64,000 bases of DNA from Actinomycetota bacterium (GCA_013178005.1 JABLXL010000003.1:42907-106906); one strand, 5' to 3'; counted from the stretch's first letter, positions 1 to 8,482 are shown. Made by a program: numbers and translations. The notes: generated from the sequence alone by a model not told the origin.

Positions 1-100
1 GCGGCTCGTCGGAGCCGGCAACGAAATCCATTATCTCGCGCCGCGTTGGGTCAGCCAGGGCTGCGGACACCTCGGCGATATGCTCTCGATAGTTGGCCAT
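1..100 (-). CDS. ArsR-type HTH transcriptional regulator, N-terminus only (runs off window)
   Basis: Reading the minus strand from an ATG at 100 gives 33 codons beginning MANYREHIAEVSAALADPTR and continuing REIMDFVAGSDEP. The 'ALADPTRREI' segment is the usual first helix of ArsR/SmtB winged-helix regulators. GGAG lies at 107-110, about six bases before the ATG. The rest of the gene is outside the window, so the ligand and metal-binding cysteines cannot be seen. It is divergent from the small zinc-ribbon gene at 192, with an AT-rich promoter region between. Family-level call from a short fragment. Confidence 0.6.
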   Translation of the reverse strand, partial: MANYREHIAEVSAALADPTRREIMDFVAGSDEP

Positions 101-191
101 GTTTTTCTCCACAACGCTCTTGACGAGGTAATGATAACATTTTATATTTAAACAGTAAATACTATGTATATTATAATTAAGGAGGTGGGCG
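101..191. promoter_or_regulatory. AT-rich divergent promoter region
   Basis: About 50 bases (129-180) are very AT-rich in an otherwise GC-rich window and lie between divergent genes. They include TATAAT at 172-177 and several TA-rich stretches. The TATAAT sits too close to the AAGGAGG ribosome binding site (179-185) to serve the + gene, so the exact -10/-35 assignment is open. Confidence 0.4.
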
Positions 192-488
192 ATGGTTAGG
201 GTGAAGTCTCGTTGCCGCAGGTGTGGAGAGGTTTCCCTGACCCTGGAGGACATCCTCCTGGTGGAACACGGGGACGGAGAGGGAACTTTTTACACTTTTA
301 TCTGCGGCACCTGCGGGCTGGCCCAGGCCTATCCCGCAGACGGGCGTTTCGTGGACTTCATGTGTATGAACGGCTCATACCCCGTAATCCTTAACCCGCC
401 CATCGAGTGCAAGGAGGCGGGCGAGGATCCTCCTCTCAGCTGGGACGACCTCCTCGACCTTCACTTGCAGCTGGAGGAGGAAAGGTAA
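192..488 (+). CDS. small zinc-ribbon protein, 98 aa
   Basis: ATG at 192 follows a strong AAGGAGG. The protein has CRRC near residue 8 and CGTC near residue 38, a spacing consistent with a zinc ribbon. The C-terminal 30 residues are acidic and leucine-rich (WDDLLDLHLQLEEER). No catalytic motif is visible, so the function is unknown; such proteins often act as metal-binding or nucleic-acid-binding accessory factors. The last third of the gene is copied as a 71-bp direct repeat just downstream (489-559), so the 3' end has undergone a local duplication. Confidence 0.6.
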   Translation: MVRVKSRCRRCGEVSLTLEDILLVEHGDGEGTFYTFICGTCGLAQAYPADGRFVDFMCMNGSYPVILNPPIECKEAGEDPPLSWDDLLDLHLQLEEER

Positions 489-559
489 CCTTAACCCGCC
501 CATCGAGTGCAAGGAGGCGGGCGAGGATCCTCCTCTCAGCTGGGACGACCTCCTCGACC
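389..559. repeat. 71-bp perfect direct repeat, 100-bp period
   Basis: Bases 389-459 and 489-559 are identical over 71 bp. The first copy is inside the 3' part of the zinc-ribbon gene; the second lies just after its stop codon and is not in a coding context. Looks like a recent slippage or recombination duplication. Confidence 0.9.
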
Positions 560-694
560 GTAGATGTCCTGGCGGGGGAAAGGGGGCGACCCGCCCTGAA
601 TACAAGCCCGAAGCCATATGAAATAGATTATGGTCACCCAGGCCGATAGGGATTAAACTATGCACCAGGAAACCATCGTCGAGGAGGTGAAAAG

Positions 695-904
695 ATGGCG
701 ATTACCAAGGACATGACCATACAGGAAGTGGTGGAGAAGAACCCCGAGACCATCAGGGTGTTTCTGGAGCATGGCCTGCACTGTATCGGATGTTCGGTGG
801 CGCGTTTCGAGAACATCGAGCAGGGCGCCCTTGCCCACGGCATCGACGTGGATGCGTTGATCAGGGACCTCAACACCAGCGTGGGCGAGAAGGCGGGGGA
901 ATAG
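695..904 (+). CDS. DUF1858 / hybrid-cluster-associated redox disulfide protein, 69 aa
   Basis: ATG at 695 follows GAGGAGGTGAAAAG. The sequence MAITKDMTIQEVV, then NPETIRVFLEHGLHCIGC, then an alanine-rich helix matches the short DUF1858 domain (TIGR03980 in hybrid-cluster-protein contexts), which carries a CxxC redox pair, here CIGC around residues 30-33. Members are full length at about 65-75 residues, so this one is intact. It stands alone; no hybrid cluster protein is nearby. A role in thiol redox or NO/O2 stress is inferred from the family. Confidence 0.8.
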   Translation: MAITKDMTIQEVVEKNPETIRVFLEHGLHCIGCSVARFENIEQGALAHGIDVDALIRDLNTSVGEKAGE

Positions 905-1923
905 CCCATCAAAGCCAAGCCTTCACTAAAATATGTCGGCAGAGGGCATTTCTTGAGCATGACTTCAAGACGCGAAGACGAACTGTAGTCTGTACGAAAA
1001 AACAACGTCAAGCCCCGCACAAGAAGCCATGCATGATTGCTGGCTTCCGATTTACGCAATGACGAGCGAACGATTCGCGATTATACGCGCATGTTCCAAG
1101 CAATGCTTGACCAGTGCTTGACGGCAAACATAGCCCTGTTTATTCACGGCCACGATGGAATTCTGGGGTGGGGAGCGCCCTTTGGGCGAAGCGATGCGAG
1201 ATGCCGGATAGGTGAACGTCCTCAGCGGCGCCACGTGGAAGCGACCCAAGAGGCTCTCCCGGAAAAACGGGTTTTTCCTCGCCTCATGAGCAAGGCCGAA
1301 CCTCCGGTCGCTAGAACACAAGTCCGAGGATCTCTTTCTCCGGCGCCAGACTTGGCGTAAGGGTCCGAAGCGATACATTGAACAACTCGTCCGGATTTCC
1401 TCGGCGATCGCCTCGCGCTTCTTTCGCTGATTTCCGCAAAGGTTGCTTGGCAATTCACATCACTTCCTGCGCGCGCCCTTCGAGGGGTTTGAACATACTG
1501 CAAGCTCATACCACGGGTGGCCCCCATTAGCCCTCGCGGGCTATGAAAGAGGCATTTCCCGGAAACGATTCATATCTCGAGCTTGGCAGGCTTAGAACCC
1601 GATTTAGCTGGGTTTGCGCCCAGGCGGGAAGGCCGCGGCGAGGCCATAACCGTGAGCGGCGGCGGTCGGAGGAAAGGGATTGCCGCAAGGCGCAAGGGGA
1701 AGAGCGCCGTAATCGTCTCCCCGGTGTTTCGTGAAGGCTTTTTCCGCAAGTCGGGGGAAAGGTTGTCGGGATGGGAAAGGCGTGGGGATCATCTCCCCGG
1801 TGACTCGTGAAGGCTTTTTCCGCAAGTCTGGGGAAAGGTTGTCGGGATGGGAAAGGCGTGGGGATCATCTCCCCGGTGTTACGTAAAGGATTGTCTTCCA
1901 ATCAAGAGAAGGCGGTTGGTGAA
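905..1923. other. intergenic stretch of about 1 kb without a supported gene
   Basis: Open frames here have no family resemblance, no good ribosome binding site, and overlap each other on both strands. The 3' part holds a 76-bp tandem repeat (1716-1880). The rest could be decayed coding sequence, but I recognise no remnant. Confidence 0.5.
1716..1880. repeat. 76-bp tandem repeat, two copies plus partial third
   Basis: TCTCCCCGGTG recurs at 1716, 1792 and 1868, exactly 76 bp apart. The intervening units (GTGAAGGCTTTTTCCGCAAG...) are nearly identical, with small differences. A more diverged unit may lie before 1716. The array ends about 45 bp upstream of the signal peptidase start and could be spuriously read as an N-terminal extension of it. 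Confidence 0.85.
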
Positions 1924-2487
1924 ATGAGGAAGCCAGGAATCGGAAAGGCGCTATCGTGGTTATTGGGTTGTGCCGTTATGGCCATGATGGTGTTCGCCAT
2001 TGCCAGCAATTTTGTCATCATCGCCCAGTCCACCATCTCTCCTTTGAGCCCCGTGATGGGCAACAGCATGTACCCCCACATCAAGGATGGGGACGCAGTG
2101 CTGGTGATTGGCGGGGGTAAAGAAAACCTTCGCGTGGGCGAAGTGGTGGTCTTTCCCGATCCCGAGAACCCGGAACAGAGCGTGGTGCACCGCGTGATCG
2201 CCCTCGAGGAAAAGCGCGGTTCGACATACGCCGTAACCAAGGGAGACGCCAATCCCACTGCGGACCCCTTCGAAATCCCGCTGAGCCGCGTGAGCGGTAC
2301 GGTGAAACTGGTGATCCCGCATGGCGGCACCTTCATCGAATACCTTCGCAGTCCCCGAGGTTACATCACCTGCGTAATCACGCCCCTTCTCCTGCTGGCG
2401 CTTTACCTTCTGGCGCGCCGGTATCTTGAGAGCCCTGAACAGCGAAAAGGCCTTCTGGCCCGCGAGCTGATACCTCAAAGCCGATAA
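1924..2487 (+). CDS. signal peptidase I, archaeal/ER (S26B, Ser-His) type
   Basis: Membrane serine protease that removes signal peptides from secreted proteins. An N-terminal hydrophobic segment (about 8-36) precedes GNSMYPHIKDGD, which holds the catalytic Ser48. The second catalytic residue is His89 in SVVHRVIAL, where classical bacterial enzymes have Lys; the Ser-His pair defines the S26B class found in archaea, eukaryotic ER and some Gram-positives. KGDANPTADP follows as the third conserved box, and a second membrane segment lies near 145-165. I chose ATG 1924 because the upstream in-frame extension is the 76-bp repeat. The ribosome binding site is weak. No exported substrate gene is adjacent. 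Confidence 0.85.
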   Translation: MRKPGIGKALSWLLGCAVMAMMVFAIASNFVIIAQSTISPLSPVMGNSMYPHIKDGDAVLVIGGGKENLRVGEVVVFPDPENPEQSVVHRVIALEEKRGSTYAVTKGDANPTADPFEIPLSRVSGTVKLVIPHGGTFIEYLRSPRGYITCVITPLLLLALYLLARRYLESPEQRKGLLARELIPQSR

Positions 2488-2783
2488 ACATACCTCATCT
2501 GGATGGATTCATCCGTTCATCGCGCCCGCTGGCCCGCGAATTGATGCCCAGAGGCTTGACTCTTCAATCGCCGGCAGCGACCATCATTCCTGTCAGCGGA
2601 TGTCCGCGACCAAAAACGCTTCGGCATGGTGATGTGCACCACTACTTGGCTTCGTTATCCAGACGACTACCCCAATATGAAATCACATTACAAATCCTTG
2701 CTTTTAATGCAAAGTTTTTATATCGCGTTGCCGCTCAACGCTTACGTCCTCGATGCCGAACAATACAACGGAGGCGCATGCGA
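2488..2783. other. intergenic region, possible promoter near 2698-2724
   Basis: No gene seen. A short imperfect repeat of the end of the previous gene occurs (CTGGCCCGCGA at about 2456 and 2529). TTGCTT at 2698 and TATATC at 2719, with 15-bp spacing, are a weak promoter candidate for the GDPD gene. Confidence 0.3.
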
Positions 2784-3551
2784 ATGATCATAGAGGTGAG
2801 GGACGACAGTCGCGTGGAGCGCAGGGAGTTCCTCCTGGTGAGCCACCGGGGAGGGAAGGGCTTCGGCCCCGAGAACACCCTGGAGGCGCTGGAGGCCGCC
2901 CTGAACAGCGGCGTGGAGATGCTGGAAACCGACGTCCGCATGTCCGGGGACGGCGTCCCTTTCATACATCACGGCCCGTTCCTGGGACTGAGCCTGCTCG
3001 CGCACATGTCCATGCAGGAGATAAAGGACCGCGCCCCCCATGTGCCGACCCTGCGCGAATACCTGGAGGTCGCCGGCGGCAGGTGCTCCCTCAACCTGGA
3101 GGTCAAGCGTTGCGACCCAGCCGTGCTGGCGTCGGTGCTCCAGGAGGCTCCGACCTTTTCCTACCTTCTCGTAAGCTCCTTCGACGCCGATTTCCTGCGC
3201 TCCTTCGGGGGAACCGGAGTAGGGGCGGAGCTTGGCCTGCTCAGCCAGTTCGAGATCGCCCACGAGCGCATGCTGCGCGACGCGATCGACTGCGGAGCCT
3301 CCGTGTTGTTGCCCTCCAGCCTGGTGGTCAGCGACGGCCTGGTAAGGGCGGCCCATGCCGCCGGCTTGCGCGTGATTCCCTGGACGGTGAACAGCCTGGA
3401 ATCCCTGGAGGAGATGGTCCTGGCGGGGAGCGATGGGGTGATCACCGACTGCTACGCTTCCTTTAGCGATCGCCTTGCCGCGGGGGCCATCTCCAGGGAC
3501 GGCGACGGAGGCGGCCAAGGCGCACCCGTAGATCATATACGAAAGAGGTGA
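2784..3551 (+). CDS. glycerophosphodiester phosphodiesterase, 255 aa
   Basis: Hydrolyses glycerophosphodiesters from phospholipid turnover to glycerol-3-phosphate and an alcohol. The GDPD core is intact: HRGGKGFGPENT (His21, Glu30, Asn31), ETDVRMSGDGVPFIHH (Glu48 and Asp50 metal ligands, general acid-base His), LNLEVK, and a C-terminal PWTVNSLE followed by GVITDCYA. No signal peptide, so probably cytoplasmic. The start at 2784 has GGAGG nine bases upstream; an ATG at 2778 is also possible but too close. The next gene begins 10 bp after the stop, so the two are probably co-transcribed. Confidence 0.93.
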   Translation: MIIEVRDDSRVERREFLLVSHRGGKGFGPENTLEALEAALNSGVEMLETDVRMSGDGVPFIHHGPFLGLSLLAHMSMQEIKDRAPHVPTLREYLEVAGGRCSLNLEVKRCDPAVLASVLQEAPTFSYLLVSSFDADFLRSFGGTGVGAELGLLSQFEIAHERMLRDAIDCGASVLLPSSLVVSDGLVRAAHAAGLRVIPWTVNSLESLEEMVLAGSDGVITDCYASFSDRLAAGAISRDGDGGGQGAPVDHIRKR

Positions 3552-3561
3552 AAGCCGCGTC

Positions 3562-4701
3562 ATGAGAGGCGAAGAAGGTCCCGCGGCGAAGAAGCCGGTT
3601 AGCGTTTTGTCCCTGATCCTTCTGATCCTCATGGTGGTGGCCATCATCTTCCTGGTGCTCATGCAGAACCTGGAGAGCCTGAAGGATTACTTCGGGAGCG
3701 CCACCTTCAAGATCATCTTTGATATAGCCCTGGTTCTCTGCCTGGCGCTATTCGCTGCCTATATCTTCGCCCGTGGCATGGAATACCATCGCAGCCTGGA
3801 GGCGATGGTGGTCCAGCTGGAGCGCGGCAACGCGCAGCTCAGAGTGCTGAACGAGATACAGGCCAAGGCCAATTCCTCCCTGGACGCGCAGGAGCTGCTG
3901 GAGGTAGCCCTCGCCTCGGTCATGCCGGTGATCTCGTCCATGGGCACCATATACCTCCTCGACGACGCGACATCTCAGCTCGCTCCCCGGGCGAGCCACG
4001 GCACAAAGACGCCCCCGGAGGAAATGCCCTCCTTCGCGGTGGGGGAGGGGATCGTGGGCAAGGTCGCGGAAACGGGCTCGCCCATCGAGGATCGGGGAGG
4101 GGGCGAGGGCGGACGCGGCCTCAGCCGTTATGCCGTCCCCATCTGGGCCGGGAGCAAATTCGTGGGGGTCCTGGTGGCGGGAACCGCCGCGGGATCCTAT
4201 GGCGAGGAGGAAAAGACCCTTCTTCACGCCGTCTCGGACGTGCTGGGAAACTCGCTCACCAACGCCAGACTTTACGACCTCACGCGCCGCGCCCTAAACG
4301 CCACCAAGAGAACCCAGGCATACCTGGAGGGATTCGTGAACGAAGCTCCCATGGGGATAGTGCTGACGGACGAAAAGGGGTCCGTGCTGGTGGTCAACCG
4401 GGAGGCGGAGGAGATGCTCAGCATCAGGGCGAAGGACCTCCTGGGCAGGACGGCCTCCGAGCTCCAGGTGGACATGGGAGGAGGGGTGGGAGAGCTCGCG
4501 CGAGAGCTGAGCGGCTGCGTCTCCTCCGGCCGGGCCGGGAGAATACGCATTTCCGCGTCGGGCCCTGTCGTGGACGTGTACGCCGACGTCTTTCCTCTGC
4601 GCCTGGACAGGGGAGGGACCATAGGGGCCGCCGCGACCCTGCGCCGTTACGGTGGACATCCCGCATCTCCGGTCTCCGACATCCCTGGGACCGGCTCCTG
4701 A
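3562..4701 (+). CDS. membrane-anchored GAF-PAS sensor without output domain, 379 aa
   Basis: Two hydrophobic segments (about 15-34 and 49-70) are followed by a short coiled coil (about 75-100), a GAF domain (about 105-235) and a PAS domain (about 255-365, including GIVLTDEKGSVLVVNREAEEM). The protein then ends: there is no histidine kinase, GGDEF, EAL or HAMP module. It is probably a ligand- or redox-sensing partner of another signalling protein, or a stand-alone scaffold. It follows the GDPD gene by 10 bp and ends in a terminator hairpin that overlaps its stop codon. Confidence 0.8.
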   Translation: MRGEEGPAAKKPVSVLSLILLILMVVAIIFLVLMQNLESLKDYFGSATFKIIFDIALVLCLALFAAYIFARGMEYHRSLEAMVVQLERGNAQLRVLNEIQAKANSSLDAQELLEVALASVMPVISSMGTIYLLDDATSQLAPRASHGTKTPPEEMPSFAVGEGIVGKVAETGSPIEDRGGGEGGRGLSRYAVPIWAGSKFVGVLVAGTAAGSYGEEEKTLLHAVSDVLGNSLTNARLYDLTRRALNATKRTQAYLEGFVNEAPMGIVLTDEKGSVLVVNREAEEMLSIRAKDLLGRTASELQVDMGGGVGELARELSGCVSSGRAGRIRISASGPVVDVYADVFPLRLDRGGTIGAAATLRRYGGHPASPVSDIPGTGS

Positions 4702-4725
4702 GGCGCCCCCCAGGAGCACGTTTTT
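4694..4725 (+). terminator. rho-independent terminator of the GAF-PAS gene
   Basis: GCTCCTG (4694-4700) pairs with CAGGAGC (4711-4717) and is followed by ACG then TTTTT (4721-4725). The stop codon TGA (4699-4701) lies in the stem. Confidence 0.7.
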
Positions 4726-5347
4726 CCACGCACATGTACGCCGGCTATCTTGCGGCCGGAACCCACTCTACGAGCCCCACAGCGAATGCTGTGGTTATAT
4801 CTGGCGAGAAAAAGCCCCATAAAAGGTGGAAGCAGCCGACCTTGGGAGCCAGCTGCTATCCGGGTGGGGCGTTGGACTTTTTTATCAGTCCTGTTCATAT
4901 ATTCGGCCATGAAAGAGTCGTTTTCCATCGGTCTTTGGTATTAGAAAACAGGCCTTTTCGGCGTTGAAAAAGGCTTTTTGGTAGTATTGCTTGAGCACTA
5001 CATGCCAAGGGGAAACCTGGAATCTGAGTAGGGGAGGAGGAATGGACGCCCCCGCCGGTTTTCACCCGAACGTTTCGGGAAGCCGATTTGCGCCTGGAAT
5101 GTGGCGGCGCTGATACCTCATGGTTTATATTATCCATAGGCCACACCGTCGGCGTGGAGGCTTTCGGGGGTATGAACTAGCGGCTGCGACGCGATTCTCA
5201 CGGCACCACCAGCCAGGGCTTTGGCAAGCCAAACGCGGTTTTCAGGCGTTCCCGGACTCCGGGCTCGGCGCTCCGGCTTTATCGGGAATCCTCCCGACGG
5301 CGGTTGGCGCGTTACCGACGGCGACACATAAAAAAGGGAGGGATCAG
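4702..5347. other. intergenic stretch of about 650 bp
   Basis: No supported gene. It contains a second terminator-like hairpin at 4951-4980 and an otherwise unremarkable GC-rich segment before the ligase ribosome binding site. In-frame upstream codons of the ligase lack family similarity. Confidence 0.5.
4951..4980 (+). terminator. terminator-like hairpin with T tract
   Basis: GCCTTTTC near 4952 pairs with GAAAAAGGC (4966-4974, one bulge), followed by TTTTTGG. No gene ends immediately upstream, so it may serve a small unrecognised transcript or be a remnant. Confidence 0.5.
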
Positions 5348-7069
5348 ATGGAAAAGAACTACCGCTGTTGGCCCAAGGGCGTGCTCAGGAACCTCACCTA
5401 CCCGGAGGTTCCCGTGCAACAGATCCTTCGCTCCGCGGCCCTGCAATGGCCATGGCGCAACGCCATCATCTTCGGGGGCATGGAGATCACCTTCCAGGAG
5501 CTCGACGCCCTTTCGGACCGTTTCGCCAATGCCCTGGCCTCCATGGGGGTGAAGAAGGGAGACCGCGTGGCCGTCCACCTTCCCAACTGCCCCCAGTTCG
5601 CCATCGCCTATTACGGACTGCTCAAGGCGGGGGCGATCTTCGTCCCCATGAGCCCGCTGCTCGCGGAGCGCGAGATAGATTTCCAGCTCAACGACGCCGA
5701 GGTAGAGACCTTTATCGGCCTGGATATGCTCTTCGCCGTTCCCCAGCAGGTTATACCGAGATCGCCCGTGAAACGAACCATCGTCGTGAGCCTGGCCGAT
5801 TGCTACCCGCCGCTATCCGCTCCCGTTAAGATGCTGCAGAAACAGCCGGTTCCGGAAGGGACCATCGATTTCGTATCGCTGGTGTCGGATTATCCCGCCG
5901 AACCGCCCCAGGTGGAGTTCGACGTCAAGGAGGACCTGGCCCACATCGCCTATACCGGGGGCACCACGGGCACCCCTAAAGGGGTGATGATCACCCATTA
6001 CAACGCGGTTGTCAACTGCTGCCAGTTCGCCTACTGGTTCGGCGGGGGAGACGTGCTCTACGAGGACGGGAAGTTCCTGGTCAAGCGGGAGGAGGGCGAC
6101 CGGGATGAGGACCACCCCGCGCGCCGGGCGGCCGAGATCTCCCTCATCGTGGTGCCGTGGTTCCACGCCATGGGCGTTATAGGCTACCTGTCCATGCAGC
6201 TACTGGGCGGCAACACCCTGGTGGTCTTCCCGCGTTTCGAGCCCACCGAGTACCTGCAGGCCATCAACAAGTTCCGCGCCACCGTGTTCGGGGGAGCCCC
6301 TCAGCTCTTCGTCCCCCTGGTGGAGAATCCCCTTTTCGAGGAGATCGACATGTCGGACATCCGCCTGGTGGCCTCCGGGGCGGCGCCCATACCGCATCGC
6401 CTGCTCGAGACCCTCATGGAGAAGATACCCGGGGTGATCTGTGAGGCTTACGGGCTCTCGGAATGCACCATGGGTTGCTGCGCCAATCCTCCCTCACGCG
6501 AGGGGTTCCGCCTCGGGTCCGTTGGCCTGCCCATGCAGGACACGGAGATAAAGATCGTCGACCCCGAAAAGGGCGAGGACGAGATGCCGGTAGGGGAGGT
6601 AGGCGAGATATGCATAAAGGGCCCCCAGGTTATGAAGGGGTACTGGAGGAAGCCCGAGGAGACGGCGGAAGTGCTGCGGGACGGGTGGCTTTACACCGGC
6701 GATATCGGCAAGTTCGACGAGGACGGGTACCTCTACATCGTGGACCGCAAAAAGGACATGCTCATCTACAAGGGCTATAACGTCTATCCGCGCGACCTCG
6801 AAGAGGTCCTCAACTCGCATCCCGCGGTAGCGCAATCGGCGGTGGTGGGGAAGTACGACGAGCGCTCCGGGGACATACCCATCGCCTTCGTGGAGCTCAG
6901 GCCGGGCGCCCAGGCCACCGAGGAGGAGTTGCTGGAGTACGCAAATGGGAAACTGGCGGCCTACAAGAAGATCCGCCTGGTGAGGATAGTGGAAGCGCTC
7001 CCGGCAAGCGGGGCGGGAAAGATCCTGCGGCGCGAGCTGAGGGAGCTGGCCCAGTCCTTCGAGCTGTAG
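5348..7069 (+). CDS. AMP-forming acyl-CoA synthetase (fatty acid-CoA ligase family), 573 aa
   Basis: Activates a carboxylic acid with ATP and CoA to acyl-CoA via an acyl-adenylate. The A3 P-loop is YTGGTTGTPKGVMITH, A5 is YGLSECTMG, A7/A8 is GWLYTGDIGKFDEDGYL followed by IVDRKKDM, and the catalytic A10 lysine is in GAGKILRREL. An unusual charged insertion (VLYEDGKFLVKREEGDRDED, about residues 236-255) lies between A3 and the next conserved block. ATG 5348 has GGGAGG at 5336-5341, and the protein then aligns from its usual N-terminus. It lies 1.9 kb from the acyl-CoA catabolic cluster and may supply its substrate. Chain length and branching cannot be read from sequence. Confidence 0.9.
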   Translation: MEKNYRCWPKGVLRNLTYPEVPVQQILRSAALQWPWRNAIIFGGMEITFQELDALSDRFANALASMGVKKGDRVAVHLPNCPQFAIAYYGLLKAGAIFVPMSPLLAEREIDFQLNDAEVETFIGLDMLFAVPQQVIPRSPVKRTIVVSLADCYPPLSAPVKMLQKQPVPEGTIDFVSLVSDYPAEPPQVEFDVKEDLAHIAYTGGTTGTPKGVMITHYNAVVNCCQFAYWFGGGDVLYEDGKFLVKREEGDRDEDHPARRAAEISLIVVPWFHAMGVIGYLSMQLLGGNTLVVFPRFEPTEYLQAINKFRATVFGGAPQLFVPLVENPLFEEIDMSDIRLVASGAAPIPHRLLETLMEKIPGVICEAYGLSECTMGCCANPPSREGFRLGSVGLPMQDTEIKIVDPEKGEDEMPVGEVGEICIKGPQVMKGYWRKPEETAEVLRDGWLYTGDIGKFDEDGYLYIVDRKKDMLIYKGYNVYPRDLEEVLNSHPAVAQSAVVGKYDERSGDIPIAFVELRPGAQATEEELLEYANGKLAAYKKIRLVRIVEALPASGAGKILRRELRELAQSFEL

Positions 7070-7426
7070 GGAGAGACAGGTCGATAGATGCAAGCCCCAT
7101 ATTGATGTGCTGCGTGCTTTCCGGGACGGTCGGTTCGACAAGAAGGAGCGGGGAGAAACAGAGGAAAAAGCTAACTTTACATAAGATACATTATCGGCGC
7201 ATGTGGTCGTATCTTGGCCAGGGTCGTATCTTGACTTTTTTGTTCCGTGAAGACTTTGGGTGTTTGCCTTGCGCCGCGGCGGAATGAAAAAGTCAAGATA
7301 TGACCCTACCAAGTAAAACATGATAAGGATTATGGAAACAAATGACGAATATCGATGAAGAATGGGCGTAATATTAAAGATGTGAACATTCGTCAAAGTT
7401 GTGTATGTTAACCTGGGAGGGAGACC
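7070..7426. other. intergenic region with REP-like element
   Basis: No gene. Holds the inverted repeat at 7221-7306 and an AT-rich segment (7310-7400) that probably contains the promoter of the next gene. Confidence 0.5.
7221..7306. repeat. REP/RAYT-like inverted repeat element, 86 bp
   Basis: Left end GGGTCGTATCTTGACTTTTT (7221-7240) and right end 7287-7306 are inverted copies matching at 19 of 20 positions, separated by 46 bp that includes a GC-rich core. Ends of the form GGGTC..ATCTTGACTTTTT are often seen next to Y1 REP-associated transposases; no transposase is present here. A partial extra copy of the left end lies at 7205-7216. Confidence 0.7.
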
Positions 7427-8482
7427 ATGACCGGCGCCAAGAGATGCCCCGAATGCAGCGTTCCTAGAGAATTCGCGCGCGAGAACACCTGGAATAGCGA
7501 CGGCACCATCACCCAGACCAGGAACCCCGATCACCGTGTGATCTTCTACGAGGCCGAGGGCATGAAAAAACTCCTCTCCAACCTCGAGTCGCTCCTGGGT
7601 GTCCCCATCAACCGCATCGCCATTGAGGGAAAGCGCAAGTCCACCTACCATTACCTGGAAGGCATGTTTTCGGGGCTCAAGCTGGCCATCATCAAGGCCT
7701 TCCTGCGGCGCAAGGTTTACGAGACCATCTCCTCCCGCGGCGGCATCCTCGGATACGGCCATTACGAACTTGTGGACTTCAAGGCAGGAGAATACATAAA
7801 GGTCTACGGCCGCAACATCTATTCTCTCACCCTCTTCAGCGGAGACCTGGCCGCGGTTTTCAACCGCGTGGAGGGTCTGCCCGCGGAGCTGGACTTCGAG
7901 AAAAAGGACGAGGGCTACCTGATCACCGTCACGCGGGGGCCTGAGATCGAGGAGGAGATCGCGTCGCGACTCGAGCGCGTGGTCATCCCCCGCAAACCCG
8001 GCAACATCTCCTATCGCGTCTGTCCCTCCTGCGGGGTCCCGGAGGAGATATCCCGATTCAGATGGGACCTGGAAGCCGGGACCATCACCGATCCCTCCAC
8101 GGGAAGGCACATGGCGGTGCTGGGGGCCGAGGGCGTGGACTCCGTGTTCAGGGAACTCGAGGCGGAGCTCGGAGAGGAGATCCCGCGCAACATCGTGGAG
8201 GCGCAACGCCAGTACGTTGTGGAGACCCTCCACCGCAGCGAGGTGGAACAGAGCACCGACTACCTGCGCCGCGAGGTCGCCCTCCGGGGCATGGGAAACA
8301 TCGTGGACTTCAAGCTGTCGCGCGATGGCGTCACCGCCGTGGTGGAGAACGCCGTGCCTCCCCTGCTGGTGGCGGGAATGCTGCAGGGCATCTACGACCT
8401 CTTCAGCGGCGGCGCTTCCTCCATCGATTTCCAGCGCGAAGCGGACGGAACCCTGCGCGTGGAGATACGGCCCCAGGGGTAA
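7427..8482 (+). CDS. hypothetical protein with internal duplication and CPxC motifs, 351 aa
   Basis: ATG 7427 follows GGGAGGGAGACC. Two homologous halves are visible. Residues about 7-195 start CPECSVPREFAR and continue with an ITQTRNPDHRV strand and a helix ending NRIAIEGKR. Residues about 204-351 start CPSCGVPEEISR and continue ITDPSTGRHMA and NIVEAQRQY. Each half has one CxxC, so the two could form a single zinc site or two half-sites. No enzyme motif or membrane segment is visible. I do not recognise the family. It faces the acyl-CoA cluster convergently and shares no operon with it. Confidence 0.65.
   Translation: MTGAKRCPECSVPREFARENTWNSDGTITQTRNPDHRVIFYEAEGMKKLLSNLESLLGVPINRIAIEGKRKSTYHYLEGMFSGLKLAIIKAFLRRKVYETISSRGGILGYGHYELVDFKAGEYIKVYGRNIYSLTLFSGDLAAVFNRVEGLPAELDFEKKDEGYLITVTRGPEIEEEIASRLERVVIPRKPGNISYRVCPSCGVPEEISRFRWDLEAGTITDPSTGRHMAVLGAEGVDSVFRELEAELGEEIPRNIVEAQRQYVVETLHRSEVEQSTDYLRREVALRGMGNIVDFKLSRDGVTAVVENAVPPLLVAGMLQGIYDLFSGGASSIDFQREADGTLRVEIRPQG

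Noticed and set aside
905..1715. Decayed transposase or small genes in the 1-kb gap
   Set aside because: No motif, no ribosome binding site and inconsistent frames; left as unassigned.
1716..1880. CRISPR-like array
   Set aside because: Long 76-bp units without constant repeats and variable spacers, and no cas genes nearby.
1807..1923. Longer N-terminus for the signal peptidase (start at 1807)
   Set aside because: The extra 39 residues are encoded by the tandem repeat and precede the signal-anchor start; ATG 1924 fits the family.
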